Assembly (NCBI GenBank): GCA_029379385.1
Contig: CM055612.1
Coordinates: forward strand, 9,610,001-9,674,000
Source: Quillaja saponaria
Taxonomy: Eukaryota > Streptophyta > Magnoliopsida > Fabales > Quillajaceae
DNA length: 64,000 nucleotides
Direction of reading: 5' to 3'
The position numbers and the translations under genes were made by a program. This document shows, piece by piece, positions 11,000 to 23,386 of the stretch. Each line of letters opens with the position of its first letter. Positions within the stretch are counted from its first letter, which is position 1. The notes under the pieces are model-generated. The model was not told the origin of the DNA. It did not search any database and was given only the letters and a program-made list of their open reading frames with translations.

Positions 11000-12264
11000 T
11001 TTGCATTATTAAGGACATTGTGAAATGCCAAATTCCCTTGAAAACAGAAGCTATTGTGATTACAATTAGGTGCTGCACTCTTAAGATCAGAACACAAAAT
11101 TGAATCTTAGAATAGGCAATTGTTGGAAAGGGCGTCTATAGATTTTGAGGGATTAGTCTTATAATTGATGATTGACCAGCCATGGCCAGTACTTGAGTCC
11201 TCTCTTTCTTCTTATGTTATATCGATCTGACATTTTCTGATGAATATTTTAATTATTCTTGGATGCAAACACGTTCAGATTCTCCTTCTGTTCTGTTGAA
11301 GGCAAAGGGTTTCCAAAAAATTCCTAACTGCTTGTTTGACAAGAATTTAGAGTTGTGGCAGTGCATGGATTTTCGCTAACTTTACTGTGAGGTAGTAATT
11401 TTTCATTTCATGTTCTTCAATGATTCACTTTTACTTTTTTATTATCATATCTTCTACTTTATAATGTGAATTTAACTTCTTAATTTGTAAGTATGATGGC
11501 AAAATACTGAACATATGACATATTTCTTGTAAATCTGCAGTCCTTATAATTGTTGGAAACTGGCTTGGGAATGTTTTTAATCTGGCACGATCCATTCTGT
11601 CATGCTATGTTTTTTGAATAATATTACGTGCACACAAGTTTCACAATGATAAATTCATATAAAAATAATTGATAAATCCCCTTAAAGGGATTTCTAAATT
11701 TATCACACTTGTCAATTTATTTTTCTTAAAATTAAAAAAATTAAAAAACCCACAATGTCGGTTGTCATTTGGAAAGCAACCCAAGGCCTGCTTCTCAAAT
11801 GTTAACCGGGACATCGATTTCACTGGCCTAAAAGGCCGAACAAATTACAATCCAAACGGGCTTTGGTTTAAAACTTTGATTTGAGATGCCTGTTTACCGT
11901 GGATTGCAAACCGAACTGGCTTTGTTTTGTTGTATGTTCTAATTAGTATCAAAAGGGAAAATTTGTCTGCCAAAAGTTGAGAAACTTAAATGCTGAATCT
12001 GTGTGTGGTCGCACGTATACATAAGATAAGAAAATATATCTTATAAAAATTAATAAAGTGTAAGATATGTGCAGATAAATTCTTATCTTATCTTGTGTTT
12101 AGTTTTGAATTTGAATAAGAAGTAAAATATAATTGAATTATTTTTCTGGTACAATATTAGATTATATCAAAAATGACAAAATTATCACCGAGCTCAAGAA
12201 TAATATAACTCATTAACATTTATAATTTTGTATATTTTGGTTCATATTTATTTTTATCTTTTAT
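11000..12264. other. Intergenic, no supported gene
   Basis: Short open frames at 11640-11884 on both strands overlap each other and have no family character. AT content rises toward 12.2 kb. Confidence 0.5.
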
Positions 12265-13653
12265 TCTAATTTTTTATATTTTTTTTTATTTGTTAAATTA
12301 TTCTAATTTCTTTTGAATAATATATATATGATCATAACTATTTTTAAATATCTTGTAGTAGTTATCATGACACGAAATATTTTTAAAATATATATATATT
12401 TATAATATTGTTTATTTTATATAATGTTGATTTGTAAATTATTTTTTTAATAAAAAAGGAAGAAAAATATGTTTTAGTGACAAGTAAAATGAAGTCACAT
12501 ATTATATATATTTTTTATAAAAGAAAAAACTTCTTTTTTATTTTTTTTGTAAAATTTTGACTTTGAATTTTATTTTTCTTTCAAAAACAACTTCGACAAC
12601 AAAAAAGATTTAGCTAAAAAAGAGAATGGGATTGGAACAATTTAAAAATTTTCTATGTTTGTTTATTGTTTTCTAATACCATCACCCACATAAAAACAGA
12701 ATAATCATGTTTCAATATGATAAAAGTCTAATTTTTTATATTTTTTTTTATTTGTTAAATTATTCTAATTTCTTTTGAATAATATATATATGATCATAAC
12801 TATTTTTAAATATCTTGTAGTAGTTATCATGACACGAAATATTTTTAAAATATATATATATTTATAATATTGTTTATTTTATATAATGTTGATTTGTAAA
12901 TTATTTTTTTAATAAAAAAGGAAGAAAAATATGTTTTAGTGACAAGTAAAATGAAGTCACATATTATATATATTTTTTATAAAAGAAAAAACTTCTTTTT
13001 TATTTTTTTTGTAAAATTTTGACTTTGAATTTTATTTTTCTTTCAAAAACAACTTCGACAACAAAAAAGATTTAGCAAAAAAAGAGAATGGGATTGGAAC
13101 AATTTAAAAATTTTCTATGTTTGTTTATTGTTTTCTAATACCATCACCCACATAAAAACAGAATAATCATGTTTCAATATGATAAAAGTCTAATTTTTTA
13201 TATTTTTTTTTATTTGTTAAATTATTCTAATTTCTTTTGAATAATATATATATGATCATAACTATTTTTAAATATCTTGTAGTAGTTATCATGACACGAA
13301 ATATTTTTAAAATATATATATATTTATAATATTGTTTATTTTATATAATGTTGATTTGTAAATTATTTTTTTAATAAAAAAGGAAGAAAAATATGTTTTA
13401 GTGACAAGTAAAATGAATGAAGTCACATATTTTATATATTTTTTATGAAAGAAAAAACTTCTTTTTTATTTTTTTGTAAAATTTTGACTTTGAATTTTAT
13501 TTTTCTTTCAAAACAAACTTCGACAACAAAAAAGATTTAGCAAAAATAGAGAATGGGATTGGAACAATTTAAAAATTTTCTATGTTTGTTTATTGTTTTC
13601 TAATACCATCACCCACATAAAAACAGAATAATCATGTTTCAATATGATAAAAG
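12265..13653. repeat. 462 bp unit in three tandem copies
   Basis: Units run 12265-12726, 12727-13188 and 13189-13653. By eye, copies 1 and 2 differ at a single base (TTTAGCT versus TTTAGCA near the 3' part). Copy 3 has several changes, including an extra AATG in GTAAAATGAATGAAG. The unit is very AT-rich and has no open reading frame. Near-identity points to recent amplification by unequal exchange or replication slippage. Confidence 0.95.
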
Positions 13654-16550
13654 TCTTACTTTTAGATTTTTTTTATTTTTTATTTTTTTTTATCCTATCT
13701 ATGGCATGCACCAAACAATTAACTAAATAGGATAAGATCCGATTTTCCTTATTCAGGGTGCCAAACACAACCGCGATGATTTATTTTACCATGTTGATCA
13801 TGTACTGCTTCCTCAACATTCTTGATAGACATTTAAAAAAAAAAAAAACCAATCTCCATAGATTCTATCTGCCAAGCAGCACTAATTAGGAGTGCTTATT
13901 TGTTGCTGAGTATAGTGCAAATTTTATCGGTTCTGACTTTCCTGCTCAGTCGGTGCAAAAAAGTAGGCATGACAATATAGTCAATAGATTCGATTGTGAT
14001 TGGATCAGTCCAGATCCAAAGTTATTTCAATTCGAATATGTCAAAACCTATTCAAAAATATTTAAAATATGTAAAATTATATTAAATTAATAATTTTCTA
14101 CATAATTATGTATTAATTTTCATATCAATCTAAACTTAATAAATCTTATTTAATATGACTTTTGAATCAAATTGTCATTCTTAAAATAATAACCTGAAGA
14201 AAATATCTATTAGTAAGATATCCTCCTCCCGTATGTCTGCTATAGTGTAAAGAATGAGGAGACAAAGGCACCGGACTAAAAGGCATTGATGTAGCAATTG
14301 TGCCATTTTTTATGAAGAGAATGTTTAGTGGTGATGACTATTTTTGACTTATAAAAGAAAAACTTTAAAAGAGAGGTGACTACAACAATGACATGCAAGT
14401 AGCTTAACTTTCATATTTTCATTGACCTTCAAGAATAAATATAGACTTTTGCTTTTGAGCTGGGTTGGGTTGGGTAATCAACACCACAAAGCTGCAATGT
14501 AATTGGTCCTTCCTCATTTTAAATAGATATAAATTTAGAAAGGTTAGTTGTTAGGCAAAGAAGAATAATTAAAGATGAATATATGAAAATAGAGTGATGC
14601 AAGACAGTGTAGGGGACAGGTATGTTGAGAAAGAGATAGGAGAAGATATGAAAATGAGAGGAAACTACTATTTCTACAATAATTAGTATTTTTTTTTACA
14701 ATTTTTTATTTTTTTAGCGTTCAATTATCTCATTACCACTTTACACATATCTCGATTAATTACTTTTTTAATCTTATAAAAAAATATAAATATATTCTTA
14801 ACCATCAAACTAATCTCTTGATGCCATGTAGATAATTCTCAAATTATAGAATATAGTTATAAAGAAAATTGTAAATGATTTAACTATTATATCTCTAATT
14901 CTAATTTAACATAAATATAACAAAATCTAATATAAATATAATTTTTTGAATAAGTTCAAACATAGTCATTTTATCAACCTCACAAAATTTAGAACAACAA
15001 AGTATGACTAATGAAGCTCAAGCTTAATAGACAAGACATGGTAGATTTTGTACACCTTTTTTTGAATCACCATGAAACTCATGCTTAGTGGGTGGGTCCA
15101 CTTAAGTTGGACCACCGTGCCAAGTATTTGTCTTGCAAAGATAGTAAGGCCCATAAATGGTATGCCTTTGTGATTGTGCTTAGATGTTGTTGAAATTGGT
15201 GTGCAACCTCTTGACAAGGAAAATTAATTTAGATATCAAGGTGTATATGTAGTTGGGACTTTTCCAAAATGCCCTAAAATAGAATCATACCTACAATGAT
15301 AGGACATAGAACCTATTAAACTTGAAATATGGCCAACTCAATGGCATGGAAACATACTAACAAATATAATATAATGAGTATGTTTTCAATATAACCTCTA
15401 AATTTTTAGTTCATGAAATCAATTCACTAAAAAAAAAAAAAAAAAAAAAACAGAGATCGAGATTTCAACCCACTAGTATCAAATATGACATCTTATAACT
15501 CTATGAAAATTATATTTTTTACTTCTGAATCCTAAATCGAGGTCTTCAAGTCACGAATTCATTCTCTAATGATACTTAATTTAATTAGGATAAAAACCAT
15601 GTATTAAATTAATTAGTTAAAATAAATCTCTTCAAAGAAAACAAAAAAAAAATTGCAATTTGTTTTTGTGCAATACGACTAGTCGATCACTCATAAATCC
15701 AAGACAAAAAATATGCTTTCCGTCCTTGAGCAGAACAAATTCTGAATTCAACTTGCAGTGAAAGTTGACAAGATGATGGAAGAACGTGACCCCACTGCTC
15801 CACCCCGTCAAATCAGTTATCACTTACTTCTTATTCATTTTGTCAAGTACTTTTTGCATTTGGAAATATTTTTAAGTAATTAATTTACAATTAAGTTTTC
15901 TATAATAAAACCATAAATATTTACTATTAATAAAGAGGTTTTAATGTCATTTTTAATTAAATTTTTTTTTTTATTAAAGATGTTCCATATATGCTTATAA
16001 TTTTTCTTTTCAAAAGCACAGTCTAATCTCTACATATATTGATAAAAAATAAAAAATAAAAAAATTTAACATTAAATTCATTTAATATATATTTTTCTCT
16101 ATATATCTTGGTAGATGTCACATATATTTTTAATATCTATAAGAAAGGAATTTATCATTAAATTATTATTTTCTTAGCCTATTAGTATTACCTCGATAAA
16201 TAAATAATTAGTTCTAATAAAATTTGATAAATTATAATAAATATGTTTATTAAAAATTAAATTTTTTAATAATCATAATTAAATTAAATAATATTAAATT
16301 ATAATCAATTACTATAATATATATTATAAACTTGTTATTTATAAAATTTAATAAATATTTTAAGACACCGTTATTAAAAAAAAATTTTAAAAATTATTAT
16401 TATTAAAAAAAAATTTAAGTATCGTGATAAAAATAAAATGTGTTTTTTTTAATTAATTTGTAGGTCTGAATCTTGAAAAAAAAAATGTAAAAGGTATTTT
16501 TATTTTTTTATTTGATAGTTAATTTTTAAAGGGTGAACTGAAAATATAAT
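13654..16550. other. AT-rich intergenic region
   Basis: No gene supported. Contains an A-run at about 15430-15450 and scattered low-complexity AT sequence. The minus-strand open frame at 15008-15217 has no recognisable features. Confidence 0.5.
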
Positions 16551-16559
16551 TAATGAAGC

Positions 16560-16910
16560 AATTTGTAAATAAATAAAAATAAAAAAGTTGAGGAGCAGCC
16601 ATGATGCACCTGAACCACTTCTTAAGTCATCAGAGGGCGGGAAAAGATTCTTCATATAACCATGATTACGAGACGATGGGATCAGACGATGATGTTACCC
16701 CCACGTGGACGGGGACGTTTTGATGGGACGTAGGCCCACCACTTTCCCAGACGAAGACACGTATTCCAGTAGACTAGTAGTAGTAGGCTCAGGTAACCAA
16801 ACCAATTGATCGGTCTTACGTCACCGACACGTTCCTTCATTCTCCCGTCGGCTAAGTCCCTCAGTCGAGCACATGCTGGCTTGAATTTCGATTCACCGCC
16901 GCCGCCGTCA
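16560..16910. promoter_or_regulatory. GC-richer promoter-like island without an adjacent gene
   Basis: This stretch stands out from AT-rich surroundings. It holds a G-box CACGTG (about 16701-16706), CACCGAC and GTCGGC (the DRE/CRT core GCCGAC on the opposite strand), several ACGT cores and a GCC-rich tail (CCGCCGCCGCCG) near 16898-16909. These resemble a stress-responsive promoter and 5' leader, yet no coding region follows on either side. It may be a promoter fragment separated from its gene. Confidence 0.35.
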
Positions 16911-17312
16911 ACAATTTGCTACGTTCTCATTTAAATTACTGTCATAATTTTCCTTTCTATATTGTCTTATTTTTACCTAAGAATCTAACATACGAGGAGG
17001 CACTGTGAAAAAAATTAATTAGTTAACATAAATAGTGAATTAGATAAAATATATAATCTTAGTTTTTAATTTATTTAAATTATTTTTTAATTTTAATATT
17101 TACAAAATTAATAAAATTATATTATATTATGAAAAAGTAATATTATTAACTTTTTTTTTTTATATCTTTGTTTTTCTTGCATGAATCTTATTTATTTTAT
17201 TTTAACTGAATTTTTTGTAATAAATAATACCTCCAATTATTTATTTATTTTTTAATTTTAATAAAAGGCCAAAAAATCAAATAATAATATAAAATTTTAT
17301 GGTGGCTTTTTT

Positions 17313-18100
17313 AAACCCGTTGTCAAATCTCAGGACTCAACATTAGACAGACTTTAGAAACTACTAATCTAGAATATGGTAGGGGCAAAGGGAGCGGTGA
17401 CATGTGTAGAGATTGGAAATAACACCAACAACGAAAACACTATGATTAGCTGCCACTAAGATTGAGAGACGAAAGCCATTGGAGCATATGAGATTAAATA
17501 CACAATGAGTCATAGCCGTAAACTATAGATACTAGGCGTTGTGTGTATCAACCCCAGCAATGTTGTAACTAACGCATTAAGTATCTCACCTATAGAGTAA
17601 GTTCACTATGTGGTGAATGGATGTTGTTAGCATGTGATGTAATATGTTAGGTTAAGTCCCACAAAGAGCGCAACCCTCATGTTTAGTTGCCAATGTTGAT
17701 TTTGGAACCCTGAGTAGATTGTTGGTGATAAGCCGGATGAAGATGAGGGTGTTGTCAAGTCATCATGCCCCTTATGCCTTGGACAAAACACATACTATAA
17801 TGGTCAAGACAAAGATTCACGATTCCGCGAAGGTTAGCTAACTTTAAAAACCCGTCCACAATTCGAATTGTATAAGGCTAAAACTTGCTTGTATGAAGCC
17901 ATAATCGCTGGTCAGCCATATAAAAGTGACTGTAGTCCCAAAATTTGTACACACTACCCATCGCACTATGGGAGATGGCTATGCTTGAAGTCGTTACCTT
18001 AATCGCAAGGATGGGGATGCCAAAGGTAAGGTTAGTGATTGGAGTGAAGTCGCAACAAGGTAGCCGTATTGGAAGGTGAGGCACTGGATCACCTCATTTT
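17313..18100 (+). pseudogene. rrn16: Decayed plastid 16S rRNA gene fragment
   Basis: Corresponds to roughly the last 60 percent of plastid 16S rRNA, with one internal deletion. It ends at the anti-Shine-Dalgarno-bearing 3' end, here decayed to GGATCACCTCA. The conserved helix 44/45 sequence is readable but carries many transitions, for example CACAAAGAGCGCAACC where plastids have CGCAACGAGCGCAACC. Not a functional rRNA. Confidence 0.93.
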
Positions 18101-18382
18101 CAGGAGAGTTAATGCTTGTTGGGTATTTTGGTTTGACACTACTTCACACTTAAAAACAAGCAAGCTTTGTCTAAGTTAAATTTGGGGATGGAAGTCTTCT
18201 TTCATTTTTCAACAATGAAGTAAGACTAAGCTCACGAGTTTATTGTCCTAGGTCATAACAAATTAATTACATCCCTTCTTTCTTTGCCCTTACGTCGTCA
18301 CACTAAAGCAACACATGGACGTAAAAAAAAAAAAAAGATATGGTTTCCTCGCTTCTAACATAGCTAACCCTCAACGAGAGGC

Positions 18383-19340
18383 TTGCAAGATAATGGTTGA
18401 GTGCGAACTTGATAATTGTGTAGTAGTGCCTAGTTTATGAGGGTTCTCAATTGCATGGATAGTTTAATGTGCTCATTGACGCTTGACTCTGAGATGTGGA
18501 TAATCTAAGGCATATTGGCATGATGTACATCTCCTATTCGAACCAGGGTTTGAAACCAAACCTCTCCTCATGAGGATAGATATGGCGATTTAGGTGAGAT
18601 CCAATGTAGATCCAACTTTCTACTTGATCCAGGCAGTTCGAGAGGACTATCACTGCCTTTCTCTTCTAGAGAATCCATGCATCTCTTATCAATATATGGA
18701 CAATTATCTCTTAAATACATGTTTAGGTTTAACTTTAATTGAAAGAGAAAAATGGAGCACCTAACATTGTATCTTCACACAACGAACTACAATATTGCCC
18801 ATTTCATTCTAGATGACAGCAAGATCGTACCATTCGAGCATTTTTTTCATGCTTTTGGTGGGGATTAGGAGAAAATTACAATCAATAGGATTTTCCTAAT
18901 CTTCCTTTCGTGAAAAGAAGAAAGTAAATTTTTTTTTCCTTTCTACGGGGACTAGGAGATTGGATCTAGCCATAAGAAGAATTCTTGGCTGATAAATAAC
19001 TCACTTCTTGGTCTTCAACCACTTCAGTCACTACAAACGACATCGATCAGTGCAATTGGATGTGTCTAGTCTCTTGACTCAAAATGGGAGCACGTTTGAA
19101 AAATGATCTTAGAGTGTCTAAGGTTGGGCCATGAGGATTTCTTAATGTCTTATTTTTTTTCTTCTCAGTGGAGTTATTTCACTAGAACTTGTTGTGGGAA
19201 GGAAGAATGTAATAACAAGCACATTTGGAGAGCTTAATATAACAGACAGTTATACACTATGCTCGAGAAGCATGAATCGCTCCAGAAAAAGAATCTATTT
19301 ATTTTCTCCCATTTGGTTGGACGGTAGGTGCGTTCATTTA
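18383..19340 (+). pseudogene. trnI: Decayed plastid trnI-GAU: 5' exon remnant and intron
   Basis: The 5' exon survives only as TGGTTGAGTGCGAACTTGATAA (about 18393-18414); the acceptor-stem side is deleted. The plastid trnI intron follows, recognisable from GAGATGTGGATAAT, GGTGAGATCCAATGTAGATC (near 18592) and GGCTGATAAATAACTCACTT (near 18988). The insertion ends before the 3' exon, so no tRNA could be made. Confidence 0.85.
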
Positions 19341-19345
19341 TGAGT

Positions 19346-21650
19346 ACTATTTTTATTTTATTTAAAACTAATAGTTTGATAATGTGATTATTTATCTCTT
19401 ATATATATTTCATTTAAGTTGTCCAAAATGTCAAATCTCATCAACTTATAAAAATTATTATTTGTTAGCTTATATTCATTTATGAAAATAATAGAAATAT
19501 CTCTATCTTTATAAATATATTATTCTAAAAATCAAAACATCTTTATGGTATTAGAAACCCATTGATTCATAATAATTTCTTTAAGTAGTTACTCTAACTA
19601 AAACAAACTGATATATAATTATCTAAAAAATATATAAAACCTCTGATCATGCTCGTAAACGCTTGTGATAATGGTAGTATATAAATATAAAAGTAGATTA
19701 CCTTTAGGGTCTAAGGGGAATTTGGGGGAAATGAGATGACAGAATATGAAGAGAAATGAGATGAAGGTGAGAATAGAGTAAACGAAAATTATACTTATCA
19801 TTGCTCTCATCTAGGAGCGTCAGATAAAGGAATGAAAAAAAAGAGTAAAAGATACATTTCTTGTTTGAAAGATTGGGTAAAGGAAATGATAATATTACAT
19901 ATTTTTATGATAATTATGGTTTTAGAATATGTTATTCCAGTATTAGTAAGTATTTAATAAAAATAATAGGGGTATATATGTCAATACATATAAAAATTAT
20001 AATGTACCTTATTCCCTGAAAGATTTGAAAGAATTAAAAAAATGGATGGATTTGGATGCTCCATTTCTTCTCTCTCATTTTGGTTATAACAATATATTTA
20101 ATAAAAAAAATGTAGTATATTATATAAATATATATATATATTTATTAATTGTAACAATATATTTAATAAAAAAAATATATGTGTGAATCATTATCGAACC
20201 AAAAAATAGATTTCTTTTTTAAATTACTATTCGAAATCGACTTGAACATGCAAAATACTATAATTCAACCAAACCGTATTATTGATTCAGCCGACCAATT
20301 AAGGAGAAATTTGGAAAAGAATGCGATACTACTATGTATGCATGTTTAATGGGTACGATGAGCAGAAGAAAATGGATCCATTTTTTCTGGTTTTTCGGTT
20401 CCTTTATACAACCTTAATCGTATTGTTTTCTTTTCTTTTATTTTCCTCGATCCAAATAGACAGTTACATACTCTATCGTTTTAGTAGATTTGTTACGTTT
20501 TATTTTAAATTTGACAAGTTAAAATATTATACTTTAAAAAGTAAAGCATAAAGATAAATAAGTTTTTCATATTATTTTGTAATTCAAATTTAAATATAAA
20601 TTTAAATTGACATTAATTTTATTTTTTTTAAAACATTCACAGATTATAAATTTATATCTCTGATGATAACTGAAATGATAATTTTTTTTTATTTTTTTGG
20701 GTAGGTGAAATGATAAGTTTAATATCTATATATTATAGACAAAAGCACATACGTGTGGAATTAATTTTGTATATTTTTTTTAGTAATAGAAAAATAAAAA
20801 TATAGGTAGGGTATCTTACACATTTCGGGTGAGTACTGTCTCGACTATTAAAATAACTCGTTATTGGTTATTATTTTTATATCTTTAAATAAATTTTATA
20901 TGTTTTTATTGTACATAATTATTTATTACTATTGCAAATGTTATACATATTTACATTTATTATAATATCCATACATATGTTATACATATCAAATAATTAT
21001 GATTGTTACAGTTTTTTTTTTTTTTTTTTTTTGGGAACAAAAAAAAAAATAAAAGTTTTAGGTTTTCAATGATTTTTTTTTTCCTTTTTTACATGTATGA
21101 ATTTATTTTTGATTTCTATAATTAAGAATCCAATTCATAGATTTTCCATTTTCATTGTTTATTTTTAATTTTATTTTTATTTTGCTGAAGAGTTTACAGA
21201 ACAATTAAAAAATATCTTCTTTTTTTTTTTTTTTGCTGAGATTAAAAAAATAATAATAATAACAATTGTGACTCCTTCTATATCTTCAATTCTCAACAAA
21301 TTATTCACTTACCAAATTACTATCCGGATTGTTAATTTAAATTATTTTCAATAATCAATTAGTCTAATAATTAACCTTTAATTTGAAATTGATTTGAATT
21401 AGCATAAAAAAATTTGCTGAATTTCTTTAAAGTAAAGTAATCTCATGCAACTTTGTTAGAAATACTTTTATTAGATACCCTTGCATCTAACAAAGTTGCT
21501 TGTATGTATGCATCAAGCTTCTTTCTTTAGCACACAAACTGGAAAGAAAATAAAAATAAATAAAAATTATACACTTCACTTATATAAATATTTATGATGA
21601 AATAACTCAAAAATTGGAAAGTTAATACATTCTAGAGTTAAAAATTTGGT
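19346..21650. other. AT-rich intergenic region
   Basis: No gene supported. A ~26 bp word (TAACAATATATTTAATAAAAAAAAT) occurs twice, near 20087 and 20151. T-runs lie at about 21010-21033 and 21220-21236. Confidence 0.5.
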
Positions 21651-21659
21651 AAGAAATGG

Positions 21660-22385
21660 CCCATTCATCCCATAAACTACTACTCGTTTTATAATAACTT
21701 TCATGCACTATCAAATTAGGCACATAACTCCTTATTTGAGTCATAATTAGCAAATAGCCCCTAATCATCCAAATTATTCATAAAATCTAACGAATTAATT
21801 TGGAAAAGACTAAACTATCCTTATTATAAGTTTGTTTTTATTTTTTATTATGTCTTTCACTTTCTATCTCTTATTTCAATTTTTATCTTTTCTTTTACTA
21901 GAAATTAAAATTTCTATATTTATCCAATTTTAGTATATTATTTAATATGTAATATAATAATAAGAAAATAAAAATTTTGATGAAAAAATTATCATTAAAA
22001 TCCAAATTGAAACAATGACTTGTATAATTTCTATAAATGAAAAAAAAAATTTAATAAATCTATTATATTAATGATTAAAATATTATGACAAGAAAATAAA
22101 AATTATGAATGATTCAAATATTATTTATGTATGCTAAAATTGAATCAATATAAATAGTTTAGTTTCATAAAAAATGAAAAAAAAAATGTAAAAAGGAGGA
22201 GTCATAAATAAAAAATTTATAATGAGGGTAATTTAGTATTTTATGCATTAATTTCTTAGATTTAATGGCTAACCTAGTTGAGTGGTAATTATTTGCTATT
22301 TATAATTCAAATAATGGGGTTATATGCTTAATTTACAAGGTTATTGTAAAATAAATAATAATTATCGGATAAAATATAATTGACC
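21660..22385. mobile_element. Non-autonomous element with ~170 bp inverted terminal repeats
   Basis: The left arm (about 21680-21840) contains TCAAATTAGGCACATAACTC, TTTGAGTCATAA and TAGCAAATA. Its reverse complement is matched at about 22200-22370 (AAATTAAGCATATAACCCC, TTTGAATTATAAATAGCAAA). The interior is AT-rich and non-coding. Long inverted repeats without a transposase suggest a foldback or Mutator-like MITE. A related single arm lies near 7500-7720. Exact ends and target-site duplication were not resolved by eye. Confidence 0.6.
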
Positions 22386-22389
22386 CCAA

Positions 22390-23386
22390 AAAATTATAAA
22401 AATTAGAAATAGTAATGACTGATGATGCATTATTCATGTTTATGACTTTTATTGTGCCACACATTAGTTAAAAATAGTTATAAAATTTATTTATTTAAAC
22501 TTAGATTTAAGTTCCTGTTCTAAATTTGAATTAATATTTTCATCTAGGAGTAGTTCAATTATCGTTGTATCCAACCTTAATTAGTAATTGAAATATTTTT
22601 ATTTGTAATTATACCTATTATGGTCATTTAAATATCAGGACAAGAAAGCTAGTTATATATAAGACATAATGATTAAAACTTGATGAAGATTTACCAGTGG
22701 CAGCCTCGTCCTGTGGTCAGATTAAAGAATTAACAGATCAAATCCACAGTACAGCACAAGGACCCGCAATATCCCTCTAAGAGTAAAAGTATTATATATA
22801 TATTATTTATATTTTTTTTTTTTTGTGGTTGTTAAAAATGAATATAATATTATTAAAGCCTTATATTTTTAATTAAAAAAATTTTAAAATACAAGGAGAT
22901 GATAAGAAATCATCCAAATACAAGAAAACTTAAAACAAATGGCTATAAATTATGTTGCATTTTAACTCAAGAAATATCGTAATGGTCTATATTTAATCAG
23001 ATTAAAAAATAATTTATTGAATTATGAATAAATTAGCTCAATCAGAAAAAAAATTAAAAATTTTTTTTTTTTTACATGAATTGGATGGACATAAAACTCC
23101 ATTTCATATGTGAATACTACATATATCTGATGACATCATTATATACACACCCTAAGAATGTGACATGCTTTGAAAAGACTATAATACCCTCTGCATCTCT
23201 CTCTATCTGCAGTATAGCTGGGTGGCCAACACATGGAACCACTACTCTCAAATGGTTCCATGTATTGCTTTTAAGACCGTCAGCTAGAAAAGTAGGTGTC
23301 TCTCTCTCTTTGAAGACTCAATAGATAGCTTTTCAGTTTCTTTTTCCTCTCCCTCCTAAATCCACCTTTTATCTTCTGCTTAATCC
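22390..23386. promoter_or_regulatory. Upstream region and 5' leader of the Dof gene
   Basis: AT-rich to about 23060, then less AT-rich with CT-rich tracts (CTCTCTCTAT near 23195, TCTCTCTCTCTT near 23299) typical of plant 5' leaders. A TATA-like TTATATACA lies near 23140. The repeated word ATGGTTCCATGT around 23230-23265 can pair with its inverted copy. Function is inferred from position only. Confidence 0.4.

Larger units (their letters stand above)
17313..19345 (+). other. Nuclear insertion of plastid DNA (NUPT): 3' 16S rDNA to trnI intron
   Basis: The order follows plastid inverted-repeat DNA: the 3' part of rrn16, the 16S-trnI spacer, a remnant of the trnI-GAU 5' exon, and most of the trnI group II intron. 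Recognisable stretches include GTCATCATGCCCCTTATGCC (about 17759), GAAGTCGTTACCTTAA (near 17988), AACAAGGTAGCCGTA (near 18054) and AATGCTTGTTGGGTATTTTG (near 18111). Most differences from the remembered plastid sequence are C to T or G to A, as expected for a methylated, silent nuclear copy. At least one ~150 bp deletion lies within the 16S part near 17600, and part of trnI is lost. Breakpoints are estimated to within ~15 bases. Confidence 0.95.

Noticed and set aside
17878..18084. Minus-strand open frame inside the plastid insertion
   Set aside because: It is antisense to decayed 16S rDNA, not a gene.
18393..18420. Functional tRNA-Ile
   Set aside because: Only part of the 5' exon survives and the 3' exon is absent; it belongs to the decayed plastid insertion.
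20321..20551. 76-codon plus-strand open frame
   Set aside because: Phe/Tyr/Leu-rich translation of AT-rich DNA with no domain and no supporting context.
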